Shown: positions 32,297-43,304 of the stretch, one piece after another
Layout of the letters: the number at the start of each line of letters is the position of its first letter
Position numbering within the stretch: the first letter of the stretch is position 1
Origin: Allomyces macrogynus ATCC 38327
Lineage: Eukaryota > Blastocladiomycota > Blastocladiomycetes > Blastocladiales > Blastocladiaceae
Direction of reading: 5' to 3'
NCBI GenBank assembly: GCA_000151295.1
Contig: GG745344.1
Coordinates: forward strand, 417,647-481,646
DNA: 64,000 nt
The notes under the pieces: model-generated
Database searches by the model: none
The model's input: only the letters and a program-made list of their open reading frames with translations
What the model was told of the DNA's origin: nothing
Program-made: the position numbers and the translations under genes

Positions 32297-33635
32297 CCGG
32301 GCCACGGATGATGTGGGTTTGATGTTCTGTGCTTTCAATTATTTTTAGCGTATTCTTTACGACAAGGCATAGTATAACCGCTCGCAGTCGTTGTTTTTAC
32401 GAGAGAACACGATGCAATGCCATGTGGCCATGTGAATGTGAGAATCATGCCGCGTACTGGTTCCCGCCATTGGGTAAGAAACCATGAACGTTCTCTGTTG
32501 TTGCAGCAAACGACGGCGATTTGGGTGCTCCTGCTGCGCCGAGACAATAGGTGCTGTCGTTTGAAGGGCCTCTGAATTGGTACAAGTCGACCAGGTTCTT
32601 CAAAGGTTTTTCGTTTCTATCTCGTTGTTCCCTGCCCATGAGTGTTCATGTTTGCCGCTGCTTTCAAGATGCCATGAGTGTACTTGGCCAAATTCAATTT
32701 CTCGCCCTTTCCAGGGTGTGTCCATGCTCGTTTGCCTCGCGTTGCGCCTTGACTGAGCTACTTTCCCTGACGTTGCTCGCGAAAATCACTCGCTCAAAAT
32801 GCAGGTGCAGGCTGGTAGCGAGTGCAACGTATGGCAAGAAAACAAGCAGCACCGTCCACCTGAATCATGGTGGTCATGAAATGAGAAATGAAGGGCATTG
32901 TAAACAGATTATATTGCTTTGCACACGGGGCCGCGAATGGTTTCCAACCGGTGAACGATATCAAACTTGTGGGTCCTCCTTGCGGGTCGGGTCGAGAGTC
33001 GAGTGTTGTCCTTGACGCTGCAGTTGTTGATGTGTGCAGGTTGCAAATCATGGATGTTTCACCCTGTTTAGCGCTCCTGGTTTCACTCCACATGGATGGC
33101 GGATCAAGTGCGCCAAAAGGGTCAGACTGCCAGAATGTGCAGGAAAAAGTGCGAAAACGGCCGAGGCACCTCCCTGGAATCCACGCCAGCCTGCTCTGTG
33201 CTGAGACATTTCCTCCTCCGGGCCGCGATGCTTGCTGCCGACGCTGCGACCGCGACTTGATCAAGGCTAATTAACTCCAGCATGCAGTTGCTGTCGCAAT
33301 CAATGTACAAGCGAGTCAATGAAGTAGTTTCTGTAAAAGAATCAAATTCTCACAGCGACGTGGACCTGAAATGTTGGCGCCTTTTTGGCAGCCACACACA
33401 TGCTCGTTGCAACTGACTGACCAACCGTGTAATGGCTTGCTATTCTTCTGGCTGGCTGTCATCATTTTGTCCTGTCGCCATTTGTTTTGCTCTTGCGCGT
33501 GTTTACGCTTGCAGCTCAATATGCCCACAATGAACCAGACGCAGTGAATTGAGGAGCTAAACAGATCTTTGCAGTCTACCAGAACCGTCATCATCATCAT
33601 CGTTGCCCACCATTCTCAAAGTCTCCTCACAGTCG
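32297..33635. other. Intergenic, no recognised gene
   Basis: AT-richer than average with only short frames. No RNA gene or repeat identified. Confidence 0.5.
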
Positions 33636-35042
33636 TCACGGAAGGCCCGTCAGCGCCACCAGTGCCGGTGCTGGATGAAACGGTCCCATGTCCGTGACCC
33701 GCCCGAGCCCGGCGACGGACCGATCCTGCATGGCACCGGCCGCAAGCGATCCATCGCGCGACATGCTCGTACTGGTCGCCTGCGACGACGCGAGCGACGC
33801 CGAGAGCCCCTGCGTGCGGCGCGACAAGTACGCAACCGCCGTTTCCGTACTATCCACCTCCCACTCGAGCAGCGAGTGCAAATTCGTGCGAAACACGAGC
33901 AACCGCTCCCCGAAATGCAATTGATCCGCGACCTCGTCATCAAGTGCCGCGTGCATATCCGTGAGCGTGCCGCGAATCTCATGCACCAGGTCGTCGAGCG
34001 TGCGGATCAAATCGGCCGTCTTGGCCGCCCAGTCGTCCGAGACGATATGGTCGTCGCTGACCGACCTGAGAAGCGCAAGACTCGGCGTCGGGGTCGTGAA
34101 ACTGCACGCCGACTCATACAGTCGCGGATCGCTCGTGCCAATCGTCGATACCGCGTGCGATGACCCACCCTGCAGCGGCGTGCGCACGGAATTGCACGAC
34201 GAGTAGACGCTCGACCGACCAAGCGTCTCGCTCGATCCCTTGAGCGGCGCGTGTCGCACCGAGTGTGCACTTACGAGAAACGGCGCGTCGAGGTTATCGG
34301 ATGCATGCCGTGCGCGACCGCCCATTGGCGCCAAGTGTCCGAGACTTCCGTGCGGGCTGCCAAGTTGGATCGATTGCGCGGTGGAGAGCGGCGACATGGG
34401 CGGTGGCTGCTGCGGCGCAACGGCGCGCGACGCGAGCATGCGGTGCTGCGGGTTGGAAAAGATCGACGCGAGCAGGATGCCTTGTGGGCGCACGGCGAGA
34501 CCGACCGGTGCGCGCGTCGCGCCGAGAAAGAGGCTCGCAGAAATGAGCGGCTCGCCAGCGGGCCGCAGCTTGCTCGGAGACGCGCCGTCGCGATCAGGGA
34601 GAGAATACGGCGTCACACTGCCGAATTCGGTTGCCATTGCCGTTGGTGACCGCAGCGGGTCCACGTCCGCCCGAAAGCTGGCGAGCGACTCATTGCTCGC
34701 TGTGACGTCCTGGCGCTTACGAGACGCATCCTTGGCGGCGAGTTGAGATGCGTTCGAGTTGAAACCCGCCGTTGCGGCGAGCGCGGCAAAGAAATGGCCA
34801 ATCCGACGGTTGGAGAGCCAGCCTGACGGTGACGACGGAGCAACCGGCGAAGCGTGGTCCCGAGCGAGCCGAGCCGAGTTGTCGGATGATGCAGCGTCGA
34901 AATGCAGTGGCTCGAGAGACGGCTGTCGTCTACTGGAAGAATGGCGCGGCGAGGAAGTGCCGGACGTGTCGGCTTGCCCTGTGGAGCTCGTTGTCGTGCC
35001 AGTCGTGGGGCGGACGGACGCGATGAGCGAAAATCCCGCCAT
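33636..35042 (-). CDS. Hypothetical Ser/Pro-rich protein with C-terminal helical region
   Basis: Single exon, 468 aa from the ATG at 35042. I do not recognise the family. Residues ~1-330 are Ser/Thr/Pro/Ala-rich and probably disordered (SSTGQADTSGTSS, QPPPMSPLSTAQS). Residues ~335-420 are predicted helical and acidic (DDWAAKTADLIRTLDDLVHE, DMHAALDDEVADQL, LEWEVDSTETAVAYL), with heptad-like hydrophobic spacing suggesting a coiled coil. No signal peptide or membrane segment. The frame remains open upstream to 35216 without an ATG. It lies divergent from PIG-S, with 406 bp between the starts. Confidence 0.7.
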   Translation of the reverse strand: MAGFSLIASVRPTTGTTTSSTGQADTSGTSSPRHSSSRRQPSLEPLHFDAASSDNSARLARDHASPVAPSSPSGWLSNRRIGHFFAALAATAGFNSNASQLAAKDASRKRQDVTASNESLASFRADVDPLRSPTAMATEFGSVTPYSLPDRDGASPSKLRPAGEPLISASLFLGATRAPVGLAVRPQGILLASIFSNPQHRMLASRAVAPQQPPPMSPLSTAQSIQLGSPHGSLGHLAPMGGRARHASDNLDAPFLVSAHSVRHAPLKGSSETLGRSSVYSSCNSVRTPLQGGSSHAVSTIGTSDPRLYESACSFTTPTPSLALLRSVSDDHIVSDDWAAKTADLIRTLDDLVHEIRGTLTDMHAALDDEVADQLHFGERLLVFRTNLHSLLEWEVDSTETAVAYLSRRTQGLSASLASSQATSTSMSRDGSLAAGAMQDRSVAGLGRVTDMGPFHPAPALVALTGLP

Positions 35043-35448
35043 GTTGCTGAGAAGAGACTGGTTCGGCTGGCAGGAAACGGGGTTGATCAGGACCCAGCGA
35101 CGGCAGTCGACATGTCGATGCCCGGCCAGGCAAATGGCGCAGCGGATCACGTCAGCGAGACGCCGGCTCGTTGGCGTCAGTCGGACGCTCGTTTGATTGC
35201 ACACAGTTTTGGGCACGGCACTCGCGGAAGATCAGTGGGCAGTGTGGATATGTGGCTGCAAGCGGAGATGGGGAAGCGCGAGGATTGAAGTCTTGAAGTG
35301 CGTGGTCAAGGCCAATACTTTTGACAGGTTTGAATCACTCCATTTTTGTTCGCGTTTTTCAAATTCGGCTCTTCATTTCTCGTTCACCAGCACGTCTTTC
35401 GAGAGGCAACAGTCTCCACCAACAATTGCTCGACGGCAAGGACCAGAC
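35043..35448. other. Divergent promoter region, hypothetical gene / PIG-S
   Basis: 406 bp between opposed start codons; no distinct element recognised. Confidence 0.45.
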
Positions 35449-37435
35449 TGATGGCAATCGAATTCCCGGGTATGGGCACGATTTTGCAACGGCCCTACCG
35501 ACTTGCAGCTTTCGAACACGAGCAGTCGCCTTGTCGCGGCCCTGATCGAAAGTTGGACGACCATCAACCATGACCTCCAATAATTGACAACGCTGCAATT
35601 CCGGCAACCTTGCGTTCAAATCACGACCAGAATATTCACGGAGGTGGCAGCGCACGATTCTCGCCGCGTACCTCGCTGCGTTCCTGCTCGGCGTACCGGG
35701 ATGGTGGTCGTTGACGCGCGTGCAGCGATCATCCTTGCCCAAGCATGACGTTTTTGCTGCTGGAGAAGCAAGGGTGGAGATCAGAATTGGAGTCGTGCAG
35801 CTTTGTCGAACGGTCAGCTTACCCGTTTTGCTTATGGTAGACCGTGGCAGTGCCGTTCGCGTACCGCATCGGATCCGACGCGCAGTGTCTCCTCGCTGGC
35901 GCCCAGCCACTCAAAGTGGCCGCGCCGGCGTTACAAGCTGACCTGATCGCTGAGATTGACCGGATTCTGCCCCACGCACACGTTTCTCTCGTGCGGTACC
36001 CGGACTGGACGCTTCGGATTGAGCCGCACGTCCACGCTGAAAACGACGCGGTCGAAAATGTGCCGATTCTCTGCCATGCCGAGGGCAAGGAGCGTCGAGT
36101 CGTGTTCAACAAGAACGCGATCTTGATCTCGGGCTCGGCGAGCTTGGAGTGTCCGTCGACTTTCTCTCTCGCGATTTGGCCTGCCTTCCGCGACAACAGG
36201 CTTACCGTATTCCTTGCTCTCCTCTTCACCAGATGCGACGCGTCTCGCACACGCGACCGTGCATTTGGCCCAGCTCGCAGCCAACGCACAGGAATCAATC
36301 CCGTTCTCTCGCGAGTACGAGATTCTCGCGAGCCTGTTCATCGAGGACCCCGCTGCCGTCAGCTCGCTCGGGTACCGGTCGACCTGGTCCGTGGGCCCGT
36401 CTGCGCTCGAGAAGTACATTCGCCCCTTTGTCGACGCCCTGTTCCCGACCCGCGCCAATGGCACCTCGCCCGTCCACCTCGCGTCGCAGGTCCGGTACTT
36501 TGTGCAGCCCGGCGAGGGTGTGCTGACCGAAACCGACCAGAACGCGACCGAAGTGCGGATCCCACGCGACCGGCTGCCGCACCTGGTTGGGTCAGATTGG
36601 CCCGTCGCGCCGTCGGCGGCGGCTCCGCATCGATCGGTCGTACATCTTGTCACGTACGTACCGGCGACGCCCATGGTCGTGCTGGATGGGGACGATGTGG
36701 AGTCGGCCACGCCGTCGCCGTTCAACGACTTTGTCGTACCACGGTGGGGTGGGGTTGTGGTGCACAACATGCGCGACCAGGCAACGCGCCCGCAGGAAAT
36801 GATTGTGCCTCTCGGCGATGAGCGGAAGCTTGCCGAGACGTGGATCACGCACCTGCGCGACGCGTTTGGCGTGCGGCGCGTGCAGGGATCCGTGCAGGTA
36901 CGCTTTTTCACTGCCCACTCAATTCCTCGACAATTTGAACTGACACGCTGGCGAAATTCAATGCATTCAGATAGACACGACGACCCTATCCTTCCCCGAC
37001 GCCGGTACCGTCACCGGCATCTCGGCCACCGAACGCGCCGTCTACCACCTCTCCTCTGCCGTGACCCACACCGTCGAGACCATCCAGACCCTCCAAGCGC
37101 TTGTGCGGCTCGTCGACCAGCAAACCAACTTGCCCGTGTCCCCGACGATCGCGCGCGAAGTGCAGACGGCGTTGCGCGGTGTCACGTCGCGCCCGACCGC
37201 CGCATGGAGCGATATGCACGCGCGTGCTCGTGCAGCGCGCGCGCAGGCCGAAGCGGCCTTCTTTGACCCGGATATGGTCGGGCTCATGTATTTCCCAGAC
37301 GAGCACAAGTACGCCGTGTATATGCCGCTGTTTGTGCCCGTCTTGGTCACGGTCCTGAGCGTGGTCGTGCGCGAGCTGCGCGTCTGGCAGAAGGAGCGCA
37401 AGGTGTGTATCGTACCGGTGCAGAGGGCGGCGTAG
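35449..37435 (+). CDS. GPI transamidase subunit PIG-S/Gpi17
   Basis: PIG-S is an ER-membrane subunit of the complex that attaches GPI anchors to proteins. Proposed exons: 35449-35467, 35631-35773, 35841-36150, 36233-36897 and 36971-37435; the sum is an exact 534 codons (533 aa, near the family's usual length). An N-terminal transmembrane segment with the conserved LLGVPGWWSLTRVQRSSLP (residues ~17-37) is diagnostic. The lumenal part includes LGYRSTWSVGPSALEKYIRP, HLASQVRYFV, and PFNDFVVPRWGGVVVHN, which is highly conserved. The C-terminal anchor is FPDEHKYAVYMPLFVPVLVT followed by a basic cytosolic tail. The 19-nt first exon (MAIEFP) and the intron at 36151-36232 are the least certain parts of the model. 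Confidence 0.9.
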
Positions 37436-38029
37436 GCGTGGGTTTGGGGGTTGGGGGCCGGATCGGTATCGCTTTGAACGTGGAGATTTCAATTTTGCTC
37501 GGATTCAGGTCATGGAGGGTGAGGTTGCTCGTGTTGACGCGGGAAGTCGCGCTCTTCCATCCATTCGCTTCTGACAATGCATGACCTTGGAAATAAGGAC
37601 GAGCCGAGAACTCTCCACCCGGTCGGCAAGTTTAGCGAGAACGTCATTTTGGACGGGCAACGTGCGACCTGTCATGGCCTCCAGTCTCGCACACAGGCCC
37701 GACGGTTCCAGCCAAGCGGCATCACCCTCCTCGCTCAGCGCCATCGCTCACCGTCGTGGTGCCTGACCCATACCTAATACAGGTCCTTGCCACGCGCCAG
37801 CGCGCTGGAGGTGCACCGCCGCCATAGTCCCTGTCCTCACTAGTCCACGGGGACCGGACTCACGATCGCGCAGCGCCAGCCCCGCCGACCCCGCGCGCGA
37901 GACAGCGGGCCGTGCAGGTCGTTCCGCTGCGCGACCGCCACAGTCGAGCGCAAAAGGAAATCTACCACCAATGTTCACTCATGAATTACAAACCACACCC
38001 CACTCACCCTCCCACTTCCTCCCTGTCGC
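37436..38029. other. Intergenic, holds a dispersed gene fragment
   Basis: The only notable content is the inverted fragment listed at 37760-37943. Confidence 0.5.
37760..37943 (-). pseudogene. Diverged fragment of the 3' end of the RSEVGG-repeat gene (54.5-54.7 kb)
   Basis: The minus strand reads GGRAAERPARPAVSRAGSAG and LALRDRESG; the gene at 52.7-54.7 kb reads GGRAAERPARPAVSRARSAG and ALRDREYGS near its C-terminus. The similarity also holds at nucleotide level through to GGTATGGGTCAGG versus GGTATTATGGGTCGGG. The fragment has frame breaks, no start and no other part of the parent gene. Confidence 0.85.
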
Positions 38030-39474
38030 TCAAAACTCAAACTGCATCGACTTTTGCAACAACGCCATGTCAGGGACCGCGCCGTGCTCCAGCAACAACG
38101 GGACCAAGTCGGCCTGCCGCTGCACGGCCTCGGGCGCTGCTGCCGCTTTCCCGCGCGAGTACGCGCTCGACATGACTTTCGACCCGGGCACGTGGCCCTG
38201 CTTCTGAGCGGTCGCCAACAGAAGTGTCACTTCGGCCCGCGTGAGTACCTGCGGGTAGGCCTTGACGGCGGAGATCAGCGCGGCGTCGCGTACGGGGCAG
38301 TTGGAGGCCAGGAAGAGGGAAGTGTAGGGGTCGCGGACCGTCGGTGCGGTGGAGGAGCGCGTGGGGGATGTGGATGGGGTGGGGAGACCGCGTGCGCGCT
38401 TGGTGCTCATTGCGTCGGTTGGAGAAGAGTCGCGCGCGCGTTTTCGGCTGAGATCTGTAGTTTCGACGGGTGGAGAAGCGTCCGCGGGTTGCGTTTGGTC
38501 GGCGACGTAGGCGGCGAGTGCCTCGGTGAGAGCTGATTCCACGGGTCGGTACCCGGAACGGAGCAGCAGCTGGAGCACGTCGAGCCGGCGATTCTAAAAC
38601 GATCAAAATCGTGAGCACCTCGCCTAGGACGTTCTCGAAGCGAGCAAAAGGCACGTACCCGCACGGCCACTTCCCCGGCCTTCCCCTCGCGCACATTCAC
38701 ATCAAATCCGCGCGTGATCAGTTCCTCGAGCACAGGAACACACCCCTGTTGCACGGCCTTGAGCAGTGCGAACCCTTTATCTTCAGCCATCCCGCGATCA
38801 AACAACTGCTGCATGAGCATGAACCGCGGCCCGTCCGGTGCAGGTTCAGCAACGACCAGCGTCACGAGCCATCGCGGTACCGAGCACTTTTTCCCGGCGG
38901 GCACGACCACTTTCGCATCCACGCGCCCCGTGCACCGCACGAGTTTCGCATCCAAGTGCCGCAGCGTGCCGAGGTCGAGGACGGGGTACTTGAACCCGAG
39001 CTCGAACGCGGCCTGGACCAAGGCGGAGCCCGCAAGTTCGACGTCCTTGTCCGTGTCGTTCTCGTTGTCGGTGGTCTTTTTCTTGCTCGACTCCTTCTTT
39101 TGCTTCTTGAGCGCGCGCTTCTCGGCCTTGGCCACCTGAGCGACGCGGTACTGCTCCTGCGCAAGCGCAAGCAGGTACCGCGCCTTGATCGCGGACGGGA
39201 CGTGCGCGGCGGGGAGCAGCGATGCGGCCAGGGACCGCGAACATTCGGCGAGGCATGGTGCCAGCGAGTGGATGAGCAGCTCGTAAATGATGTCGTCCGG
39301 AAGCATGGCGAGGTTGAGCTGGGAACGGCGAGGAGTTGGGGCCGTGCAGGAAGCGTTGGCGGCCCAGGAGCCGAGCGCGAGCCCGGCGTGCAGGGTCTTG
39401 CCGGCCGGGACGGGCTTGGTGGAGGTGGCGGCAGCAGCGACGGCGGCAGCGGCTGCTCGGCTGCGTTTGCCCAT
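38030..39474 (-). CDS. Ankyrin-repeat-like protein, function unknown
   Basis: Exons (minus): 39474-38659 and 38593-38030; the 65-bp intron joins GEVAVR to NRRLDVLQLLL in frame; 459 aa. The N-terminus is basic and Ala-rich (MGKRSRAAAAA). LNLAMLPDDIIYELLIHSLA at about residue 52 could be an F-box-like helix pair. A Lys-rich helix follows (EKRALKKQKKESSKKK), a plausible nuclear-localisation signal. ALLKAVQQGCVPVLEELITRG with FDVNV and RRLDVLQLLLRSGY are ankyrin-type helices, and a third pair near the C-terminus (DLVPLLLEHGAVPD) is similar. The family is not recognised beyond ankyrin-like repeats. The start MGKRSR is the only ATG of the open frame. Confidence 0.75.
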
Positions 39475-39779
39475 GGTTGCGTGTAATGAATGCCGCGAGT
39501 TGGGGGTTGATCAAGAGCGGCTCTGACGTGAGGGTGGTGCAGGACGAGGGAGGGTGAGTGCTCCATCTTGCTTTTGGTCGTTTAATGTTCGAACAGCACG
39601 TCCAACTTTTCGCTCATCCAAGCTCATCCAGCTCGTCGTCCAACCTCGCGCCAGGCCCTCTTTCATTCATCCACACGAACAAATTTCGGCGACAATTCAA
39701 GCTCAATCCAGGCTACAGAACAAAACCATTTATGACACTCCAATCACCCGCTCGCACTCCATCCCTTCACGCCGCTCCA
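39475..39779. other. Intergenic between ankyrin-like and SYO1 genes
   Basis: 305 bp; 3' flank of SYO1 and promoter region of the ankyrin-like gene. Nothing else seen. Confidence 0.45.
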
Positions 39780-42056
39780 TCACGACCGGTACTCGGCTAC
39801 CTTGTACTTGATAAACTCGCGCAAGTTGAGCACAGCCTCGTCGCACGCATCGCGCAACGCGCGCTGCTTCCGGCGATCGATCCCCTTGGCGACCGCACGC
39901 GTCCCGTCGAGCGCGGCCTTGAGCACAGCCAATGCATCCGACTCGCGGAAAAACACGTCGTAGTCGAACGACTTGTCGCCGTAAACATCGAACACGGCGT
40001 TTAGCACTTCGACGAGCACGGCCGCAGGGAGCGTCTTGGGCGTACGCATCAGCGAGAACAGGTGGGCACCAATCACGCGGTTGGCCTCGAGATGGCCCGG
40101 CTGCCGCTTCCCGACAACACCAAGAACACCAATGACCTTGACTTGCACGTCGGCGGTCGCGGACGGCGAGTAGTAGAGCTGGATGAACCCATTGATGTGG
40201 TCGATCGGGATCGCGGCCCACGTCGCCGCGCCCATGTCGACGGGCGAATCAAAGTTCTTCAGCAGCCCCCAGATTGCACCGAGCGTCATCGACAGCAGTT
40301 CCGCGAGCGAGTCGCTGTTCGATTCCGCATTCGAGGCAACGGCCGCCTCGGGCGCGAGCGCTGTCAGTGCCATCAACAGCTGCACGAGAGTGTTGTAGAG
40401 CTCCTGCGTGACGGCGCGCGGCGACGCGCCCTGTGGTGGCGGCGGGAGCAGGTTGAGCAGCGGGAACGGGTGCGTGCCGCGCTTGCTTGCCGGCAGCGCA
40501 AGCACGCCAAAGAACAGGTTGTTGAGGACCGCGAGTGCGCGCACGCGGAGGCCCTGTGCCTGCGCGAGCAACGCCGTCTTGTTGGACGTAATTTCCGCGT
40601 CGGCCGCGGGCCTTGGCGGGGCCTTACCAGCAATCGCCAAGAGCGTCGGGAGCGTTTGCGCAAACAGGACTTGCAGCGGCGACCGCGTCGCCTCCACGTA
40701 CTGGATGATGGCCGCGTCGTTGGTCGAGGCCGCGTCGATCCGGTCGACTTGCGCCACGTCCTGCATCGCCGCGATCACGGCCTCGTCGTCCTCATCGGCG
40801 ATATCGGCGTCGTCCACATCGCCCTCGGCCACGTCCTCCTCCTCGTCCATCCACTCGTTGGCGTCCTTGGAGTCGGGCTCGACGACGTGCGTCGTCAGGT
40901 TGGCCAGCAGCTCGAGCGCGGTCCCGACCGACCCGGCGGTCGAACTCAGCCGGTCGTAGACCTTGTCGACCTGGCCCTCCACGGGCACCTGGTCCTTTTG
41001 GTTGGAGTCGTTGACCACGTCCATCATCACGTCGTCGGCGGCGAGCGGCGCGGCCGCGTCCATGTACTTGGCGACCTCGGCCAGCAGCTGCTCGTGTTCC
41101 GAGGCCAGCACACGCTGGACGACCGAGAGCACGCGCGCGATCCACGCCTCGTCCTCGGCGAGCGATCGCAGGTTGTAGAGAATGCCCGCGGCAGCGACGG
41201 CTACGTGCACGTCAGCGTGGTCGACGAGTGCCGTCACGGCCGCGCGCACCTCGGGCGCGATCTTGCCGTAGATCGCCTCGTTGTCTTCGGTCACAATCTC
41301 GAGCAATGCCGTCGCCGCAGCAACCACGGGTCGCTGGAACTTGTCGGCGGCCGAGACCACCTCAAACAGCACCGCGAGCGACTGCGGCGCCTGCGAGACG
41401 GCGGCAACCGCCCGGCGCGACGCGACACACAGCACATTCAGCAAACTGAACGCATTCGTCAGCAGCGGACCGACGAGATTGCGCGCGTCCTCCTCGTCGG
41501 TGTTGGCCGGTGCGCGGCCAGCAAATTGTGCCTCGAGCAGGCCGCGGCACGTCACGAGCAGTTTTTCGAGCCCGACGACAACCCCCTTTTGCCCGAGTTC
41601 GTTGGCCTGCGTGCTGTCGGCGAGAACCAGGTTGCGCAGCGCGCCGGTCACTTCGAGCAGGACTTCCGGGTGCGTCTCGTTTTGCAGGCGTTCCAAGAGC
41701 GCGGTCGTCAGGCCCTTGGAGAGCAGGATCTTGCGGTTGCCCGCGTCGTGGACGAGATTGGCGACGCCTGCGGCGGCCCACACGCGGTCGCCAGGTGCGG
41801 ATGCGACGAGCTAGGATAGATCCAGAGCGTCAGTGTCCGTGGAAACTGGCGGCCGGAACGCATTCTTGCCATCTTTTACCTTGGAGATAAGCGGCAGCGT
41901 GGCGGCGGCCGACTTGAGCGGCGTGGCCGGCGAGTCGGCTGCGTCGTCGGTATCCATCATCTGGGCGTCGGCACGCGCCATGTCGGCGGCCGACGGGACG
42001 CCCGTCGGGTTAGCGCGCTTCTTGCCTGTGTGCTTCTTAGTCTTGATCTTGCCCAT
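39780..42056 (-). CDS. Symportin SYO1/HEATR3, ribosomal-protein co-import chaperone
   Basis: Syo1 binds uL18/uL5 (Rpl5/Rpl11) and delivers them with 5S RNA to pre-60S particles in the nucleus. Exons (minus): 42056-41880 and 41810-39780; the intron 41811-41879 (69 bp) is a multiple of three, stays open in frame, and ends in TAG, so reading straight through would give a stop after DALDLS. Spliced: LPLISK|LVASAPGDRVWAAAGVANLV; 735 aa. The N-terminus MGKIKTKKHTGKKRANP is a basic nuclear signal. ARM/HEAT helices fill the protein (LLERLQNETHPEVLLEVTGA, AAAGILYNLRSLAED). A central acidic loop (DEEEDVAEGDVDDADIADED) matches the acidic loop of Syo1 used for Rpl11 binding. The conserved C-terminal NLREFIKYKVAEYRS is present. 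Confidence 0.88.
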
Positions 42057-42450
42057 GTTCGACTCGTCTCGTCTCGCAGCGCGCGGGATGTGATCAGGGC
42101 AAAATGTCGATGGCGAGCAATGCAGCAGGCCGCTGTTGACAAGGTCAAGTGATGGCACTGGGAACGTTGCCGTGCTATTTGTCTCGCGTTTCGCGCCGTT
42201 GGTGTCTCGCGCCCGATCGCCTCGCCGCTTGGCTGGAGTTGCCACATCCGTCCCCCCCGACCACCCATCGTCGGCCACAAGCACCCCGCATCGTATGTGC
42301 GCACCGCCAGCACGCAACCTGCTGCAATCTTCTCGCTGCGCCGTGTTCAGCCCGTGCTCCATGCGCCGGACCGACCAGCTCACGACCAAACGGCTCACCC
42401 GCCCGCCGCGGCCCTATCATATATCATAGCCCCTCCCTCTACCCCCAAGC
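42057..42450. other. Divergent promoter region, SYO1 / RAB5IF-like
   Basis: 394 bp between opposed starts. A TATCATATATCATAG stretch at about 42413-42428, ~25 bp upstream of the RAB5IF-like ATG, is AT-rich in an otherwise GC-rich region and may be a core promoter element. Confidence 0.5.
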
Positions 42451-42819
42451 ATGGCCAGCCCCAAGTCCCAACCCCGCTCCGCCGCCGCAGGCACCACCAC
42501 CACGACCAAGTCGGCCATGACCGCGTCCACCAAGATCCATCCGTTCGTGACGCACAGCAAGCTGATCACGGCGGTCGTTGCCGGCCTCATTTTCGGGTGG
42601 TACAACCTGCAGGGCGGCAACACGCTCGTCGGGTACATGTCGCTCGCCAACTTTTTTGGGATTTTGACGGCCACGTTTGTGGGCGTCGACGAAGAGGCCG
42701 TCGGCGGTAAGTACAAGATCATGCTCGAGGGCGTGATGCCGTCGACCGCCCTGTTTGTGCTCATCTGGACGGCGACGAGTAATTTGATGCACGGTGCCGT
42801 GACGGTGGCGGCAGTTTGA
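42451..42819 (+). CDS. RAB5IF/OPTI-like (EMC6-family) ER membrane protein
   Basis: Single exon, 122 aa. Residues ~30-115 match the EMC6/Rab5-interacting fold: helix 1 (LITAVVAGLIFGWYNL), helix 2 (YMSLANFFGILTATFV), the loop VDEEAVGGKYKIMLEG, and helix 3 (STALFVLIWTATSNLMH). The loop (DEE..GG......EG) is closer to RAB5IF/OPTI than to EMC6. RAB5IF pairs with TMCO1 in the multipass translocon of the ER and assists insertion of membrane proteins. The N-terminal 25 residues are Thr/Ser-rich and variable. It lies head-to-head with SYO1. Confidence 0.82.
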   Translation: MASPKSQPRSAAAGTTTTTKSAMTASTKIHPFVTHSKLITAVVAGLIFGWYNLQGGNTLVGYMSLANFFGILTATFVGVDEEAVGGKYKIMLEGVMPSTALFVLIWTATSNLMHGAVTVAAV

Positions 42820-43045
42820 GATGCGTGGGTGGGTTGGTTTGGTTGGCCATAGACATTGTTTCCTGATTTTACGGTCGTGTGTTGGCCCTGACTGCACTCG
42901 TATCTGGCAAAGGAACCATAACGAGCGTTACACAAGGAGCGAAGACGAGAAAAAAAAATAACGGATTCGTTTCGTATCGTATTCCCTGCCTCCCCCGTCC
43001 ATGGGCGACCCGCGCTCACAAACGACTCGCGCCCACGCGCGCACG

Positions 43046-43247
43046 CTAAATCCCAATCTTAATGGCCTTCATGACAATTTCGCCAAGCAGCACGACCACG
43101 TCGACAGCAATCAAAATGATGATCACGTAGGTCAGATAGTCCATCTTCGACGAAGTTGTGTGCGACGAAAGCATGTCGAGCAGGTCCGAGAGCACCGACG
43201 CTACGATCGTGGGCCGGCCCAGGTCAGAAACAGAGCCAACTGGGTGG

Positions 43248-43304
<57 letters not shown>

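Noticed and set aside
40062..41819. 585-residue plus-strand open frame antisense to SYO1
   Set aside because: Same reason: low-complexity product rich in Arg/His/Gln/Val, while the minus strand gives clear ARM/HEAT helices.
41811..41822. In-frame TAG between the two halves of SYO1, resembling a nonsense mutation or stop-codon reassignment
   Set aside because: It is the acceptor end of a GT-AG intron (donor GTAAAAG at 41879); splicing removes it and gives 735 intact codons.
42451..42819. Calling the small ER protein EMC6
   Set aside because: The DEE..GG......EG loop and helix 3 fit RAB5IF/OPTI better; EMC6 remains the nearest alternative.
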